From contig NZ_JAJHPU010000031.1 in the NCBI RefSeq assembly GCF_020831405.1, positions 1 through 64,000 on the forward strand: a DNA stretch of 64,000 nucleotides. Direction: 5' to 3'. The DNA comes from Pseudomonas oryzagri (GTDB taxonomy: Bacteria; Pseudomonadota; Gammaproteobacteria; Pseudomonadales; Pseudomonadaceae). Positions 56,320-64,000 of the stretch are shown here, piece by piece. Position 1 is the stretch's first letter, and each line of letters opens with the position of its first letter. The position numbers were made by a program, and so were the translations under genes. The notes beneath the pieces are model-generated. The model had not been told where the DNA came from. It did not search any database and saw nothing but the letters and a program-made list of their open reading frames with translations.

Positions 56320-57785
56320 GTCGCTTCCTCCAGTTCGCCGAGCGTCGGCGGGCTGCCCAGCGGCAGGCGCAGGCGGAAGCAGGCGCCGCCGCCCAGACGG
56401 TTCTCCGCCAGCACCTGACCGCCGTGGGCCTCGGCAAAACCCCTTGCAATCGCCAGGCCGAGACCCACGCCGGGGATGCTCGACTCGCTCTGGCCGCGGC
56501 GGAACAGGCCGAACAGCTCCTCGCCGCCCTCCGCCGGCAGGCCCGGGCCCCAGTCGCAGACCATCACCTCGAGCCACGCGCCGACGCGGCGCACCACCAG
56601 CTCCACCGGGGTGTCGGCCGGCGAGTACTTGATGGCGTTCTCCAGCAGGTTCCACAGCAGGCGCTCGATCAGCACCGCGTCGAAGCGCAGCGGCGGCAGG
56701 TCGGGCGGGATGTCCACGCTGATCTCGCGGTCCTTCCACTGGCCGCGGACCAGGCGCAGGGTGGCGCCGATCACCTCGTCGATGGGCTGCCAGGCCTCGT
56801 TGAGCTCGATGGTCCCGGAGCGCAGGCGGGCCATGTCGAGCAGGTTGGTGACCTGCTGGCTGAGCGACAGCGCCTGGTTGCGCAGCGCGGCGAGCATGCT
56901 CTTCTGCCGCTCCGCGGAGACCTTGCCCAGCGCCAGGGTGTCGGCCAGGCCGACCATCACCGTCAGCGGCGTGCGCAGGTCGTGGGACAGGGCGGCGAGA
57001 ATCGAGTTGCGCAGCGCCTCGGCCGAGCGGCGCAGCTCGGTCTGCCGGGCCATCTCGGCGAAATGGGTGCGCTCCAGGGCCACCGCCACCACCGAGGCGA
57101 GGGTCTCCAGCAGCTCGCCGCTGGCCGGCGCCTCGGCCTGCGCGGCGGGCAGCTCGCAGGCCAGCACGCCATGGGTGCCGGCGGAGCCGACCAGCGGAAT
57201 CAGCACCAGGCGCTGCTCCGCCCGCCGGCCGGCGCTGAGCTGCGGGCCGCGGCCGGCCAGGGCGGCGCGCAGCAGGGCGGCGGTGAGCGGGGGCGGCGGC
57301 GCGGCGAGGGCGCTTTCCGGTACCACCCGGCACTCCTCGGCGTGCAGCACGCTGGCGAGGAAATGACGGGCGACCTGCGCCACCTCGTCGGGGGTCAGCG
57401 AAGCGCTCAGCTGGCGGGTCAGCTCGCACAGCGCGCGGACCTGGCGCTCGCGCGCCTGCACCTGGGCGACGCGGCGCTGCAGCGAGGCGGAGAGCTGGCC
57501 GACCAGCAGCGCCACCACCAGCATCACCGCGGCGGCCAGCAGGTACTGGACCTCGGTGATCGCCAGGGAGAAGCGCGGCGGCACGAACACGTGGGCGTAC
57601 AGCAGCGAGCCGAGCAGCGCCGCGGCGATGGCCGGGCCACGGCCGTAGCGGCTGCCGACCAGCACCACCACCAGCACGTAGGGCAGCGCGGTATTGGACA
57701 GGGCGAGGGTGTCGTGCAGCGGCAGCATCAGCAGCGTGACACCGAGGTTGGCCAGCAGAGCGGGCAGATAGCGACGGACGAGCAC
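56316..57785 (-). CDS. KdpD-like sensor kinase lacking the N-terminal KdpD and USP domains
   Basis: 489 residues versus roughly 880-900 for a complete KdpD. It begins at the DUF4118 four-helix membrane unit (LPALLANLGVTLLMLPLHDT, YVLVVVLVGSRYGRGPAIAA, to about 105), then a GAF-like segment (about 130-250). The HisKA box ALSHDLRTPLTVMVGLADTL has His at about 268, and the HATPase domain has LLWNLLENAIKYSP, CDWGPGLP and GLGLAIARGFAEAHGG. All catalytic motifs are intact, so it should still phosphorylate KdpE. The cytoplasmic N-terminal sensor (Walker and USP-like domains) is missing and no remnant lies upstream, so the signal sensed probably differs. Confidence 0.85.
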   Translation of the reverse strand: MLVRRYLPALLANLGVTLLMLPLHDTLALSNTALPYVLVVVLVGSRYGRGPAIAAALLGSLLYAHVFVPPRFSLAITEVQYLLAAAVMLVVALLVGQLSASLQRRVAQVQARERQVRALCELTRQLSASLTPDEVAQVARHFLASVLHAEECRVVPESALAAPPPPLTAALLRAALAGRGPQLSAGRRAEQRLVLIPLVGSAGTHGVLACELPAAQAEAPASGELLETLASVVAVALERTHFAEMARQTELRRSAEALRNSILAALSHDLRTPLTVMVGLADTLALGKVSAERQKSMLAALRNQALSLSQQVTNLLDMARLRSGTIELNEAWQPIDEVIGATLRLVRGQWKDREISVDIPPDLPPLRFDAVLIERLLWNLLENAIKYSPADTPVELVVRRVGAWLEVMVCDWGPGLPAEGGEELFGLFRRGQSESSIPGVGLGLAIARGFAEAHGGQVLAENRLGGGACFRLRLPLGSPPTLGELEEAT

Positions 57786-57960
57786 GGCGGCGGTGGATCC
57801 ATCCCGAAGGCGCGAAGACAGGCCATCCTAGCGGCGGGGGCATAAAAACGGGGTAAAAAATCGCCCGCGCCGCCCCCGCGGGCGCTCCGCGCGACAGGCC
57901 GGCGGGGCCAACGCGCGCGCCCCTCCCCGCCCCACCCGGCCCACGGCCTTTACCCGCACA

Positions 57961-57983
57961 TTGTGTGCGCCTACCGCACACAA
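57961..57983. promoter_or_regulatory. 9-bp perfect inverted repeat, candidate operator
   Basis: TTGTGTGCG (57961-57969) and CGCACACAA (57975-57983) are separated by 5 bp in the 305-base gap between divergent kdpD-like and TRAP genes. The rest of the gap is GC-rich without other signals, apart from an AAGGAAAGTCAC ribosome site before the TRAP gene. Confidence 0.65.
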
Positions 57984-58090
57984 GCCGCCGCGGCGGATTG
58001 TTCGGCGGTCCGGGCGCGCACCAGCATAGCGCCGCTGCCCGGTCGGGCAGTCGTACCCCACCAAGACCACAAGAACAAAGGAAAGTCACG

Positions 58091-59149
58091 GTGAAAAACC
58101 TGCGCTCAACCCTGGCGGCGCTCTGCCTGAGCACCGGCCTGGCGGCCCATGCCGCCGCCACTCCCGAAGCGGTCGTCACCCTCAAGGTGCACCACTTCCT
58201 GCCCAACGACTCGCTGACCCAGCGCGAACTGATCCAGCCCTGGGCGGACAGGATCAGCCGCGAGTCCGGCGGGCGCATCCGCTTCCACTTCTTCCCGGCG
58301 ATGCAGCTGGGCGGCAAGCCCGCGCAGCTGCTCGACCAGGCGCGCAGCGGCAGCGCCGACGTGGTCTGGGCGCTGCCCGGCTACAACGGTGGCGCCTATC
58401 CGCTGACCGGCGCCTTCGAGCTGCCGTTCATGAACCGCTCGGCCGAGGCCAGCAGCCAGGCGCTGTGGGACTTTCTCGCCCGCCACGGCCAGCGCGAGTA
58501 CCAGGGCGTGCAGCTGCTCGCCACCCACCTCACCGACAGCGTGGTGCTGCACAGCCGCAAGCAGCCGATCCGCAGCCAGGCCGACCTCGCCGGCCTCAAG
58601 CTGCGTACCGCCAACCACGTGCAGAGCCGGCTGATCGAGCTGCTCGGCGGCCAGCCGCAGGCCATGCCGATCAACCCGGTGCCCGCCGCGCTGGCCCGCG
58701 GCCTGCTCGACGGCGCCGCGGTGCCGTGGGACGTGGTCGGCTCGGTGAAGCTGCAGGAGCGGGTCAAGTACCACACCGAGATGGCCGAGGGCATGCCCAA
58801 GCTGATGCACCCGGTGCTGGTGCTGGCGATGAACAAGGCGCGCTACGACAGCCTGCCGGCAGACCTGCGGCAGATCATCGACGCCAACAGCGGCCGCGCC
58901 CTGTCGGCGCGCGCCGGCCGGCTGTGGGATACCCGCGCCCTGGAGGCCGACCGCCAGCTGGCGCGCGAGCGCGGCAACCAAGTGATCTTCCTCGACGCTG
59001 CCGAGCAGCAGCGCTGGATGGCCATCGCCGGCAAGCTGGACGACGAGTGGGTGGCGGAAGTCGAGGGCCAGGGCTACGCCGACGGCGCCGCGCTGCTCCA
59101 GGAGGCGCGCCAGCTGGTGGCCAAGTACAACGGCCAGGCGGCGCGCTGA
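58091..59149 (+). CDS. TRAP transporter solute-binding protein (DctP family), orphan
   Basis: 352 residues starting at GTG 58091. A signal peptide (STLAALCLSTGLAAHAAATP) precedes the DctP fold: LKVHHFLPNDSLTQRELIQP, FFPAMQLGGKPAQLLDQARS, LKLRTANHVQSRLIELLGGQ with the conserved Arg for carboxylate binding, and NPVPAALARGLLDGAAVPWD. It should bind an organic acid in the periplasm. The membrane partners DctQ and DctM are not adjacent on either side. It must use a transporter elsewhere or serve as a sensor accessory. Confidence 0.85.
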   Translation: MKNLRSTLAALCLSTGLAAHAAATPEAVVTLKVHHFLPNDSLTQRELIQPWADRISRESGGRIRFHFFPAMQLGGKPAQLLDQARSGSADVVWALPGYNGGAYPLTGAFELPFMNRSAEASSQALWDFLARHGQREYQGVQLLATHLTDSVVLHSRKQPIRSQADLAGLKLRTANHVQSRLIELLGGQPQAMPINPVPAALARGLLDGAAVPWDVVGSVKLQERVKYHTEMAEGMPKLMHPVLVLAMNKARYDSLPADLRQIIDANSGRALSARAGRLWDTRALEADRQLARERGNQVIFLDAAEQQRWMAIAGKLDDEWVAEVEGQGYADGAALLQEARQLVAKYNGQAAR

Positions 59150-59167
59150 GGCCGCCGGCGCCCGCCG

Positions 59168-60673
59168 TCACGCCGCCGTGGTCGGGCGCGGCGGCGGGCG
59201 CAGCAGCAGGAGCAGCGGCAGGGTCGCCAGGGTGACGAACATCATCAGCCGGAAGTCCTGCAGGTAGGCGAGGATGACCGCCTGACGGCCGACCTCGCCG
59301 TCCAGCCGCGCCAGCCCCGCCACCGTGTCGAGGTCGTAGACGCCCGCCTCGACGGCCTGGCCGAGCGCCTGGTTGAACGGGGTGAGCGGGCCGGCGAACA
59401 GCGCGTGGTTGATCTGCGTGCGCTGCGCCAGGTAGGCGATCACCAGCGATATGCCGATGCCGCTGCCGATGTTGCGCAGCAGGCTGTACAGCGCGGTGGC
59501 CTCGTTGCGGTAGCGCGGCGCCAGGGTGGCGAAGGTCAGCGTGGACAGCGGCACGAACACCAGGCCGAGACCGAATCCCTGCAGGAAGCCGCTGTGGACG
59601 ATGGTCCAGGCGTCGACCTCGGTGGTGAAGGCGGTCATCTGCCACAGGGTCAGGCTGGTCAGCAGCAGGCCGCAGCCGATCAGCGCGCGCGCATCGACCC
59701 GCCCGCTCAGCCGGCCGACCACCAGCATGCCGAGCATGGTGCCCACCCCGCGCGGCACCAGCAGCACGCCGACGTCGAGCACCGGATAGCCCATCAGGCT
59801 CTGCATGAACGGCGGCAGCAGCGCCATGGTGGCGAGCAGGATGATGCCGATCATGAAGATGCACAGCAGGCCGACGCTGAAGTTGCGGTCGCGGAACAGC
59901 CCCGGCTCGATGAACGGCTGCGCGCTGGTGAAGATGTGCACGACGAACAGGTACAGGGCGAGGCCGGCGAGCAGCGCCTCGCCGACGATCTCCGCGCTGG
60001 CGAACCAGTCCAGCGACTGGCCGCGGTCGAGCAGCAGCTGCAGCGCGCCGATCGCCAGGCTGAGCAGGGCGAAGCCGAACAGGTCGAAGCGCCGGCCCGG
60101 ATCGGTCGGCGTATCACGGACGAAGGCGGCCAGGCCGAACCAGGCGAGCAGGCCGAACGGCAGGTTGATGTAGAACACCCAGCGCCAGCTGTAGTACTCG
60201 GTCAGCCAGCCGCCCAGGGTGGGGCCGAGCACCGGCCCGACCATCACCCCCACGCCCCACAGCGCCATCGCCGAGCCGTGCCGCGCGGGCGGCCAGGTGT
60301 CGAGCAGCACGGCCTGCGACAGCGGCACCAGGCAGGCGCCGAACACGCCCTGCAGCAGGCGGAACAGGACCATCTGCTCGATGCTCTGCGCCGCGCCGCA
60401 GAGCATCGAGGCCAGGGTGAAGCCGACCACCGCGCCGACGAACAGGCGCTTGCGGCCCAGCCGCGCGGCGAGGATGCCGGTCAGCGGCAGGCAGATCGCC
60501 GAGGCGACGATGTAGGAGGTGAGCACCCAGGCGACCTGCTCCTGGGTCACCCCCAGGCTGCCCTGCATGTGCGGCAGGGCGACGTTGGCGATGGTGGTGT
60601 CCAGCGCCTGCATGGTGGTCGCCAGCATCACCGCCAGGGTGACGAACACGCGCTGGGCGCTGTCGGCGCTCAT
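59168..60673 (-). CDS. emrB: EmrB/QacA-type (DHA2) multidrug efflux pump
   Basis: 501 residues, 14 membrane helices. TMQALDTTIANVALPHMQGS (motif D1), GILAARLGRKRLFVGAVVGF (motif A) and GPVLGPTLGGWLTEYYSWRW (motif C) identify the DHA2 family. It exports hydrophobic drugs using the proton gradient, and with EmrA it spans the envelope to an outer-membrane channel. It starts eight bases after emrA and is the last gene of marR-emrA-emrB. Confidence 0.9.
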   Translation of the reverse strand: MSADSAQRVFVTLAVMLATTMQALDTTIANVALPHMQGSLGVTQEQVAWVLTSYIVASAICLPLTGILAARLGRKRLFVGAVVGFTLASMLCGAAQSIEQMVLFRLLQGVFGACLVPLSQAVLLDTWPPARHGSAMALWGVGVMVGPVLGPTLGGWLTEYYSWRWVFYINLPFGLLAWFGLAAFVRDTPTDPGRRFDLFGFALLSLAIGALQLLLDRGQSLDWFASAEIVGEALLAGLALYLFVVHIFTSAQPFIEPGLFRDRNFSVGLLCIFMIGIILLATMALLPPFMQSLMGYPVLDVGVLLVPRGVGTMLGMLVVGRLSGRVDARALIGCGLLLTSLTLWQMTAFTTEVDAWTIVHSGFLQGFGLGLVFVPLSTLTFATLAPRYRNEATALYSLLRNIGSGIGISLVIAYLAQRTQINHALFAGPLTPFNQALGQAVEAGVYDLDTVAGLARLDGEVGRQAVILAYLQDFRLMMFVTLATLPLLLLLRPPPRPTTAA

Positions 60674-60681
60674 CGGCGGCC

Positions 60682-61752
60682 TCAGAGCGACACGCCGAGC
60701 AGGCTGCGGCGCTGGCCGGTGTGCACGGTGGCCAGCGCGCTGAGCCCGGCGCGCAGCGGCGGCTGGTCGGCGCCGGCGGCGAGGCGGATGCGCACCGGCA
60801 CGCGCTGGGCGACCTTCACCCAGTTGCCGGTGGCGTTCTGCGCCGGGATCACCGCGAACTCGGCGCCGGTGGCCGGACTCAGGCTCTCCACCTCGCCGCG
60901 CCAGCGGATATCCGGGTAGGTGTCGATGCGGATGTCCACCGCCTGGCCGGGATGCATGTGGGTGAGGTCCTTCTCGGTGAAGTTGGCCTCCACCCACAGG
61001 CGGCCGTCGACCACCAGGGCCAGCGCGGTGGCGCCGGCCTTGAGGTACTGGCCCGGCTTGGGCAGGCGGCTGACCGTGCCGCTCTGGCTGGCGCGCACCT
61101 CGGAGCGCTCCAGGTCGAGACGCGCCTGGGCCAGCTCGGCCTGCGCGGCCAGGTAGCGCGGGTGCGCCTCGGGCGGCGCCTCGGCGCTGCCGCCCAGGCT
61201 CTCGGCGATGCGCTTGAGGTCCTCGTCGAGGGCGACCACCTGCTGGGCGGCCAGCGCGCTGGTCTGGCGCACCTCGTCGAAGCGCGCCGGCGAGATGAAG
61301 TTGCGCGCCACCAGGTTGGCCTGGCGCTGCTGCTCGCGCAGGGCGAAGTCGCGGCGGGTGCGCGCCAGGGCGATCTCCGCCTGCTTGGCGCGGTAGGCGG
61401 CCTTGAGCGCGGCGAGGTCGGTGCGCACCTGGGCCAGGCGCGCCTCGGCCTGCAGCACGGCGATGCGAAACGCCGCGGCATCGAGGCGGAACAGCGGCTG
61501 GCCGGCGACCACCGTCTGGTTCTCCGCCACCAGCAGCTCGCGGACGGTGCCGGACACCTCGGCGCTGACCGGCACCTTGTCGGCGGCGACGTAGGCGTTG
61601 TCGGTCTCCACCTCGCCGCCGCCGTGCAGGTAGGCGGCGGCGCCACCGAGCAGCACGGCCAGCGGCACCACCACGAGGAGCAGCAGGCGCAGGCGCTGGC
61701 GGCGCGGCGGCGCGCTCAGGGACGGCTCGAGGACGGGCAGGGCTTGGTTCAT
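60682..61752 (-). CDS. emrA: EmrA/HlyD-type membrane fusion protein
   Basis: 356 residues. One N-terminal membrane helix (LLLLVVVPLAVLLGGAAAYL), the lipoyl half-motifs VETDNAYVAADKVPVSAEVS and SGTVSRLPKPGQYLKAGATA, a helical hairpin between them (about 85-200), and the beta-barrel (NFTEKDLTHMHPGQAVDIRI). It links EmrB to an outer-membrane factor. No TolC-like gene is in the window. Lies 33 bases after marR and overlaps nothing. Confidence 0.9.
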   Translation of the reverse strand: MNQALPVLEPSLSAPPRRQRLRLLLLVVVPLAVLLGGAAAYLHGGGEVETDNAYVAADKVPVSAEVSGTVRELLVAENQTVVAGQPLFRLDAAAFRIAVLQAEARLAQVRTDLAALKAAYRAKQAEIALARTRRDFALREQQRQANLVARNFISPARFDEVRQTSALAAQQVVALDEDLKRIAESLGGSAEAPPEAHPRYLAAQAELAQARLDLERSEVRASQSGTVSRLPKPGQYLKAGATALALVVDGRLWVEANFTEKDLTHMHPGQAVDIRIDTYPDIRWRGEVESLSPATGAEFAVIPAQNATGNWVKVAQRVPVRIRLAAGADQPPLRAGLSALATVHTGQRRSLLGVSL

Positions 61753-61785
61753 GGCAGGGCTCCTCGCTGGGGGGCGGCGCGGGCG

Positions 61786-62217
61786 TCAGGCGCCGCAGAG
61801 GTTGCTGCGCACCTGGCCCAGGGCGGCCAGCAGCGCGGCGACCTGGTCCTGGTCGAGGCCGGCCAGCGCCGCGCCGCGGATCAGCGCGGCGGTCTGCTCG
61901 ATGGCCTGCAGCTGCGGGGCGGCGGCGGCGGTGAGGAACAGCCGGTAGGCGCGGCGGTCGCTGGGGTCGGCGCGGCGCTCGACCAGGCCGGCGGCCACCA
62001 GCTGGTCGATCAGGCGGGCCAGGGTGATCGGCTGCACCTCGAGCAGCTCGGCCAGCTCGACCTGCCGGCAGCCTTCGCGGCGGGCCACGTAGATCAGCGC
62101 GCGCGCCTGGGCGAGGGTCAGCGTGCTGCCCTCCAGGCTCTGCTCGAAGCTGCGGCGCAGCAGGCGGGAAACGTCGGCGATCAGGAAGCCAAGGTTGTCG
62201 TTGTGCAGCAGGGACAT
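61786..62217 (-). CDS. MarR-family repressor of the efflux operon
   Basis: 143 residues. The winged helix (QVELAELLEVQPITLARLID, LVAAGLVERRADPSDRRAYR) is canonical MarR, flanked by dimerisation helices. ATG 62217 has GAGGTGCCC upstream; an in-frame start at 62241 lies inside the operator and is less likely. As first gene of the operon with palindromic operators in its own promoter, it should repress marR-emrAB and release on drug binding. Confidence 0.88.
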   Translation of the reverse strand: MSLLHNDNLGFLIADVSRLLRRSFEQSLEGSTLTLAQARALIYVARREGCRQVELAELLEVQPITLARLIDQLVAAGLVERRADPSDRRAYRLFLTAAAAPQLQAIEQTAALIRGAALAGLDQDQVAALLAALGQVRSNLCGA

Positions 62218-62231
62218 GGGCACCTCGCAAA

Positions 62232-62266
62232 TAGTAAGCACAGCTTACAATATGCATGGCTTACTA
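62232..62266 (-). promoter_or_regulatory. MarR operator(s) upstream of marR
   Basis: GTAAGC-aca-GCTTAC (62234-62248) is a perfect palindrome. A wider pair TAGTAAGC (62232-62239) and GCTTACTA (62259-62266) flanks an AT-rich stretch. Both fit autorepression of marR-emrAB. Confidence 0.72.
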
Positions 62267-62290
62267 AAACACCCCCGTCCGGCGCCGCAA

Positions 62291-62318
62291 ATAAAAAGCC
62301 CGAGGCAATGCCTCGGGC
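62291..62318 (-). terminator. Intrinsic terminator after dedA
   Basis: GCCCGAGG and CCTCGGGC (62298-62318, small CAATG loop). On the minus strand it is followed by TTTTTAT, 30 bases after the DedA stop. Confidence 0.9.
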
Positions 62319-62348
62319 CGGGTAACGCGGGATGGGGCGGAAGCCGGA

Positions 62349-62957
62349 TCAGGCCTCGGCGCCGGCACCCTTGTGGGTCACCAGGCGGTACAGGTAGATG
62401 CCGACCACCACCAGCACCACCACCTTGGACAGCGGGTCGACGTAGTCGGCGACCAGCGCGTACTGGCCGTGCAGCAGGTAGCCGGCGGCGGTCAGCGCGC
62501 CGGTCCACACCAGCGAGCCGAGGGTCGAGTAGAACAGGAAGGCGCGCAGCGGCATGGCGACCATGCCGGCGGGCACCGAGATCAGCGTGCGCACCGCCGG
62601 CACCAGGCGGCCGAACAGGGTGGCCTGCCAGCCGTGGCGCTCGAACCACACGCAGGCGGTATCCACGTCGCGCGGCGACAGGGTCATCACCCGGCCGAAG
62701 CGCCCGGCCATCTTCTTCAGCCGCGCGCTGCCGAAGAAGTAGCCGGCGTAGTACCAGGGCAGCGCGCCGAACACCGAGCCGGCGGTACCGGCCAGCAGCA
62801 CGCCGACGGTGCTCAGCTCGCCCTTGGCGGCGGCGAAGCCGGCCAGCGGCATGATCAGCTCGGAGGGGATGGGCGGGAACACGTTTTCCGCCACCATCAG
62901 CAGGAAGACGCCGAGGTAACCGGTCTGGGTGATGAAGTCGACGATGCCGTCAAACAT
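62349..62957 (-). CDS. DedA-family membrane protein
   Basis: 202 residues. YLGVFLLMVAENVFPPIPSE is the DedA signature, followed by ELIMPLAGFAA and FGRLVPAVRTLISVPAGMVA with the conserved Arg/Pro residues of the family. Four to five membrane helices. DedA proteins act in undecaprenyl-phosphate or phospholipid flipping and membrane homeostasis. Monocistronic with its own terminator; TATCAT about 60 bases upstream is a -10 candidate. Confidence 0.9.
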   Translation of the reverse strand: MFDGIVDFITQTGYLGVFLLMVAENVFPPIPSELIMPLAGFAAAKGELSTVGVLLAGTAGSVFGALPWYYAGYFFGSARLKKMAGRFGRVMTLSPRDVDTACVWFERHGWQATLFGRLVPAVRTLISVPAGMVAMPLRAFLFYSTLGSLVWTGALTAAGYLLHGQYALVADYVDPLSKVVVLVVVGIYLYRLVTHKGAGAEA

Positions 62958-63035
62958 GGGAAGGGGATCTCTTGCGCCTGGGTTGTCTGGGGGAGCCGCG
63001 CGGGGCGGGCGTGCCGATGATAGCAGGCGCGCCGC

Positions 63036-63968
63036 TCAGGCGAACCGCTCGCCGAGCAGGTCGAACAGCCGCTGGCGCTGGCCCGGTGCCTCGTTGACCA
63101 GGTGGTGGCGCGCGCCGGGCAGGATCAGCTGCTCGGCGCCGCGGAACTTGTCGCGCAGCACGTCGAGGTTGTGTCGCCAGTCGACCGTCATGTCGGCGTC
63201 GCCCTGGATGATCAGCGGCCGCTGCGCCGAGGCCGGCGCGTTCTCGATGCGCGGGATCCAGCGCGCCAGCGCGCCGACCCAGGCGGTGGGCAGGCTCTGC
63301 GCCTGCAGCGGGTCGCGGCGCACGAAGTCGAGGAAGGCGCTGTCGCTGGAGTTGTCGCTGTAGCGGCGGGCGACCTGGCTGACGAACGGACTGAGCAGCT
63401 GGTAGCTGAGCTTGGCGCGCTGCCAGGCGTGCGGGCGCACCAGCGGGGCGAGCAGCACGGTCTGGCCAAGGTCCGGGCGCGGCGCGCCGGTCAGCAGGTA
63501 GTCGAGCAGGATGGCGCCGCCGGTGCTCTGCCCGAACAGGTGCCAGGGCTGCGGCAGGTGCAGCAGCTCGGCGGCGCGCAGCAGCGCGGCGAGCACCGCC
63601 TGGTACTCGGCGAAGTCGTCGATGCTCGCCGGCACGCCCTCGGACAGGCCGTGGCCGGGCAGGTCGCAGGACAGCACGGCGAAGTTCATCGCCAGCGCCC
63701 AGTCGAACACGTGGCGGTACAGGCCCATGTGGTCGTAGTAGCCGTGCAGCAGCAACACGGTGGCGCGCGCGTCGTCGCGCCACCAGCCCTGCACGGCGAC
63801 GCGCCGCCCCTCGACTTCCACCCAGCCGAGGCGGCTGTGGATGTCGGGACGGTGCTGCAGGCCGTAGTAGCGGCGGTAGGCCTGCACCTGCGGGCCGCTC
63901 TCGGCCGCCGCGGTGGCCAGCGGCGGCAGTTGCCGGCGCAGGCGGTGGGGGTCGAAGGTTTCGCTCAT
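63036..63968 (-). CDS. Alpha/beta hydrolase of the serine (lysophospholipase/Hydrolase_4) type
   Basis: 310 residues. Oxyanion motif LLLHGYYDHMGLYRHVFDWA, strand LSCDLPGHGLSEG, nucleophile elbow LFGQSTGGAILLDYL, Asp in PLIIQGDADMTVDWRHN, and His in LPGARHHLVNEAP complete the triad. It resembles monoglyceride lipase/lysophospholipase-like enzymes; no signal peptide, so cytoplasmic. Substrate unknown. The start lies 32 bases from the window edge, so the upstream context is not visible. Confidence 0.85.
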   Translation of the reverse strand: MSETFDPHRLRRQLPPLATAAAESGPQVQAYRRYYGLQHRPDIHSRLGWVEVEGRRVAVQGWWRDDARATVLLLHGYYDHMGLYRHVFDWALAMNFAVLSCDLPGHGLSEGVPASIDDFAEYQAVLAALLRAAELLHLPQPWHLFGQSTGGAILLDYLLTGAPRPDLGQTVLLAPLVRPHAWQRAKLSYQLLSPFVSQVARRYSDNSSDSAFLDFVRRDPLQAQSLPTAWVGALARWIPRIENAPASAQRPLIIQGDADMTVDWRHNLDVLRDKFRGAEQLILPGARHHLVNEAPGQRQRLFDLLGERFA

Positions 63969-64000
63969 GAACTCGGCCGCAGGCGGCGGCTTGGGCTGAT

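Noticed and set aside
57786-58090. Remnant of the missing KdpD N-terminus
   Set aside because: No Walker motif or KdpD-like segment was seen in any frame of the gap, so there is no sign of a recent frameshift.

Overview
The window reads as a chromosomal segment of a high-GC gammaproteobacterium of the Pseudomonas/Azotobacter group. The basis is inference from gene families: Pseudomonas-type paa genes, a bauA/bauC pair, a VgrG-linked T6SS effector module, a CadR-type regulator, PHA-turnover genes, and a ferredoxin-fixABCX operon behind a sigma-54 promoter, which suggests a diazotroph. No rRNA, tRNA, CRISPR array, integrase or insertion sequence was recognised.

Layout. (1) 1-9113, + strand: the end of a vgrG, a DUF4123 adaptor, a large VasX/BTH_I2691-like T6SS effector, two near-identical DUF6708 membrane proteins (probable immunity), an orphan copy of the effector tail, a third DUF6708 protein and a small membrane protein. 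Parts of this island look more AT-rich than the rest. (2) 9344-12271: a secreted VWA/discoidin/TPR protein and a polysaccharide deacetylase. (3) 12363-33242: phenylacetate catabolism. Phenylacetaldehyde dehydrogenase (feaB), feaR, paaY and paaN lie on the minus strand. paaFGHIJK and then paaABCDE, a DUF485 protein, a permease and paaZ lie on the plus strand. Together they cover phenylacetaldehyde to phenylacetate, CoA activation, epoxidation, ring opening and beta-oxidation to acetyl-CoA and succinyl-CoA. Intergenic gaps here carry several repeat families and a shared TGTATC(A/G) promoter motif. (4) 33414-42662: diacylglycerol kinase, a CigR/RcnB protein, a glutamine-synthetase-like polyamine ligase, two tandem cupins, bauC and bauA (beta-alanine catabolism), a phasin and a PHB depolymerase. 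(5) 43152-49658: SulP transporter, archease, DUF1232 protein, an antisense retropepsin-like protease, a second-type GroEL without groES, and RtcB RNA ligase: an RNA-repair/chaperone neighbourhood. (6) 49680-55411: a cation-diffusion exporter and divergent cadR, then ferredoxin-fixABCX and a ferritin-like protein. (7) 55630-63968: kdpE with an N-terminally shortened kdpD, an orphan TRAP solute-binding protein with a palindromic operator, a marR-emrAB efflux operon, DedA and an alpha/beta hydrolase.

The strongest leads are the T6SS orphan-tail/immunity cassette, the archease-GroEL-RtcB neighbourhood, the control region of the fix operon, and the shared paa promoter motif. All functional calls rest on reading the sequence and recalled family knowledge; no database search was run.
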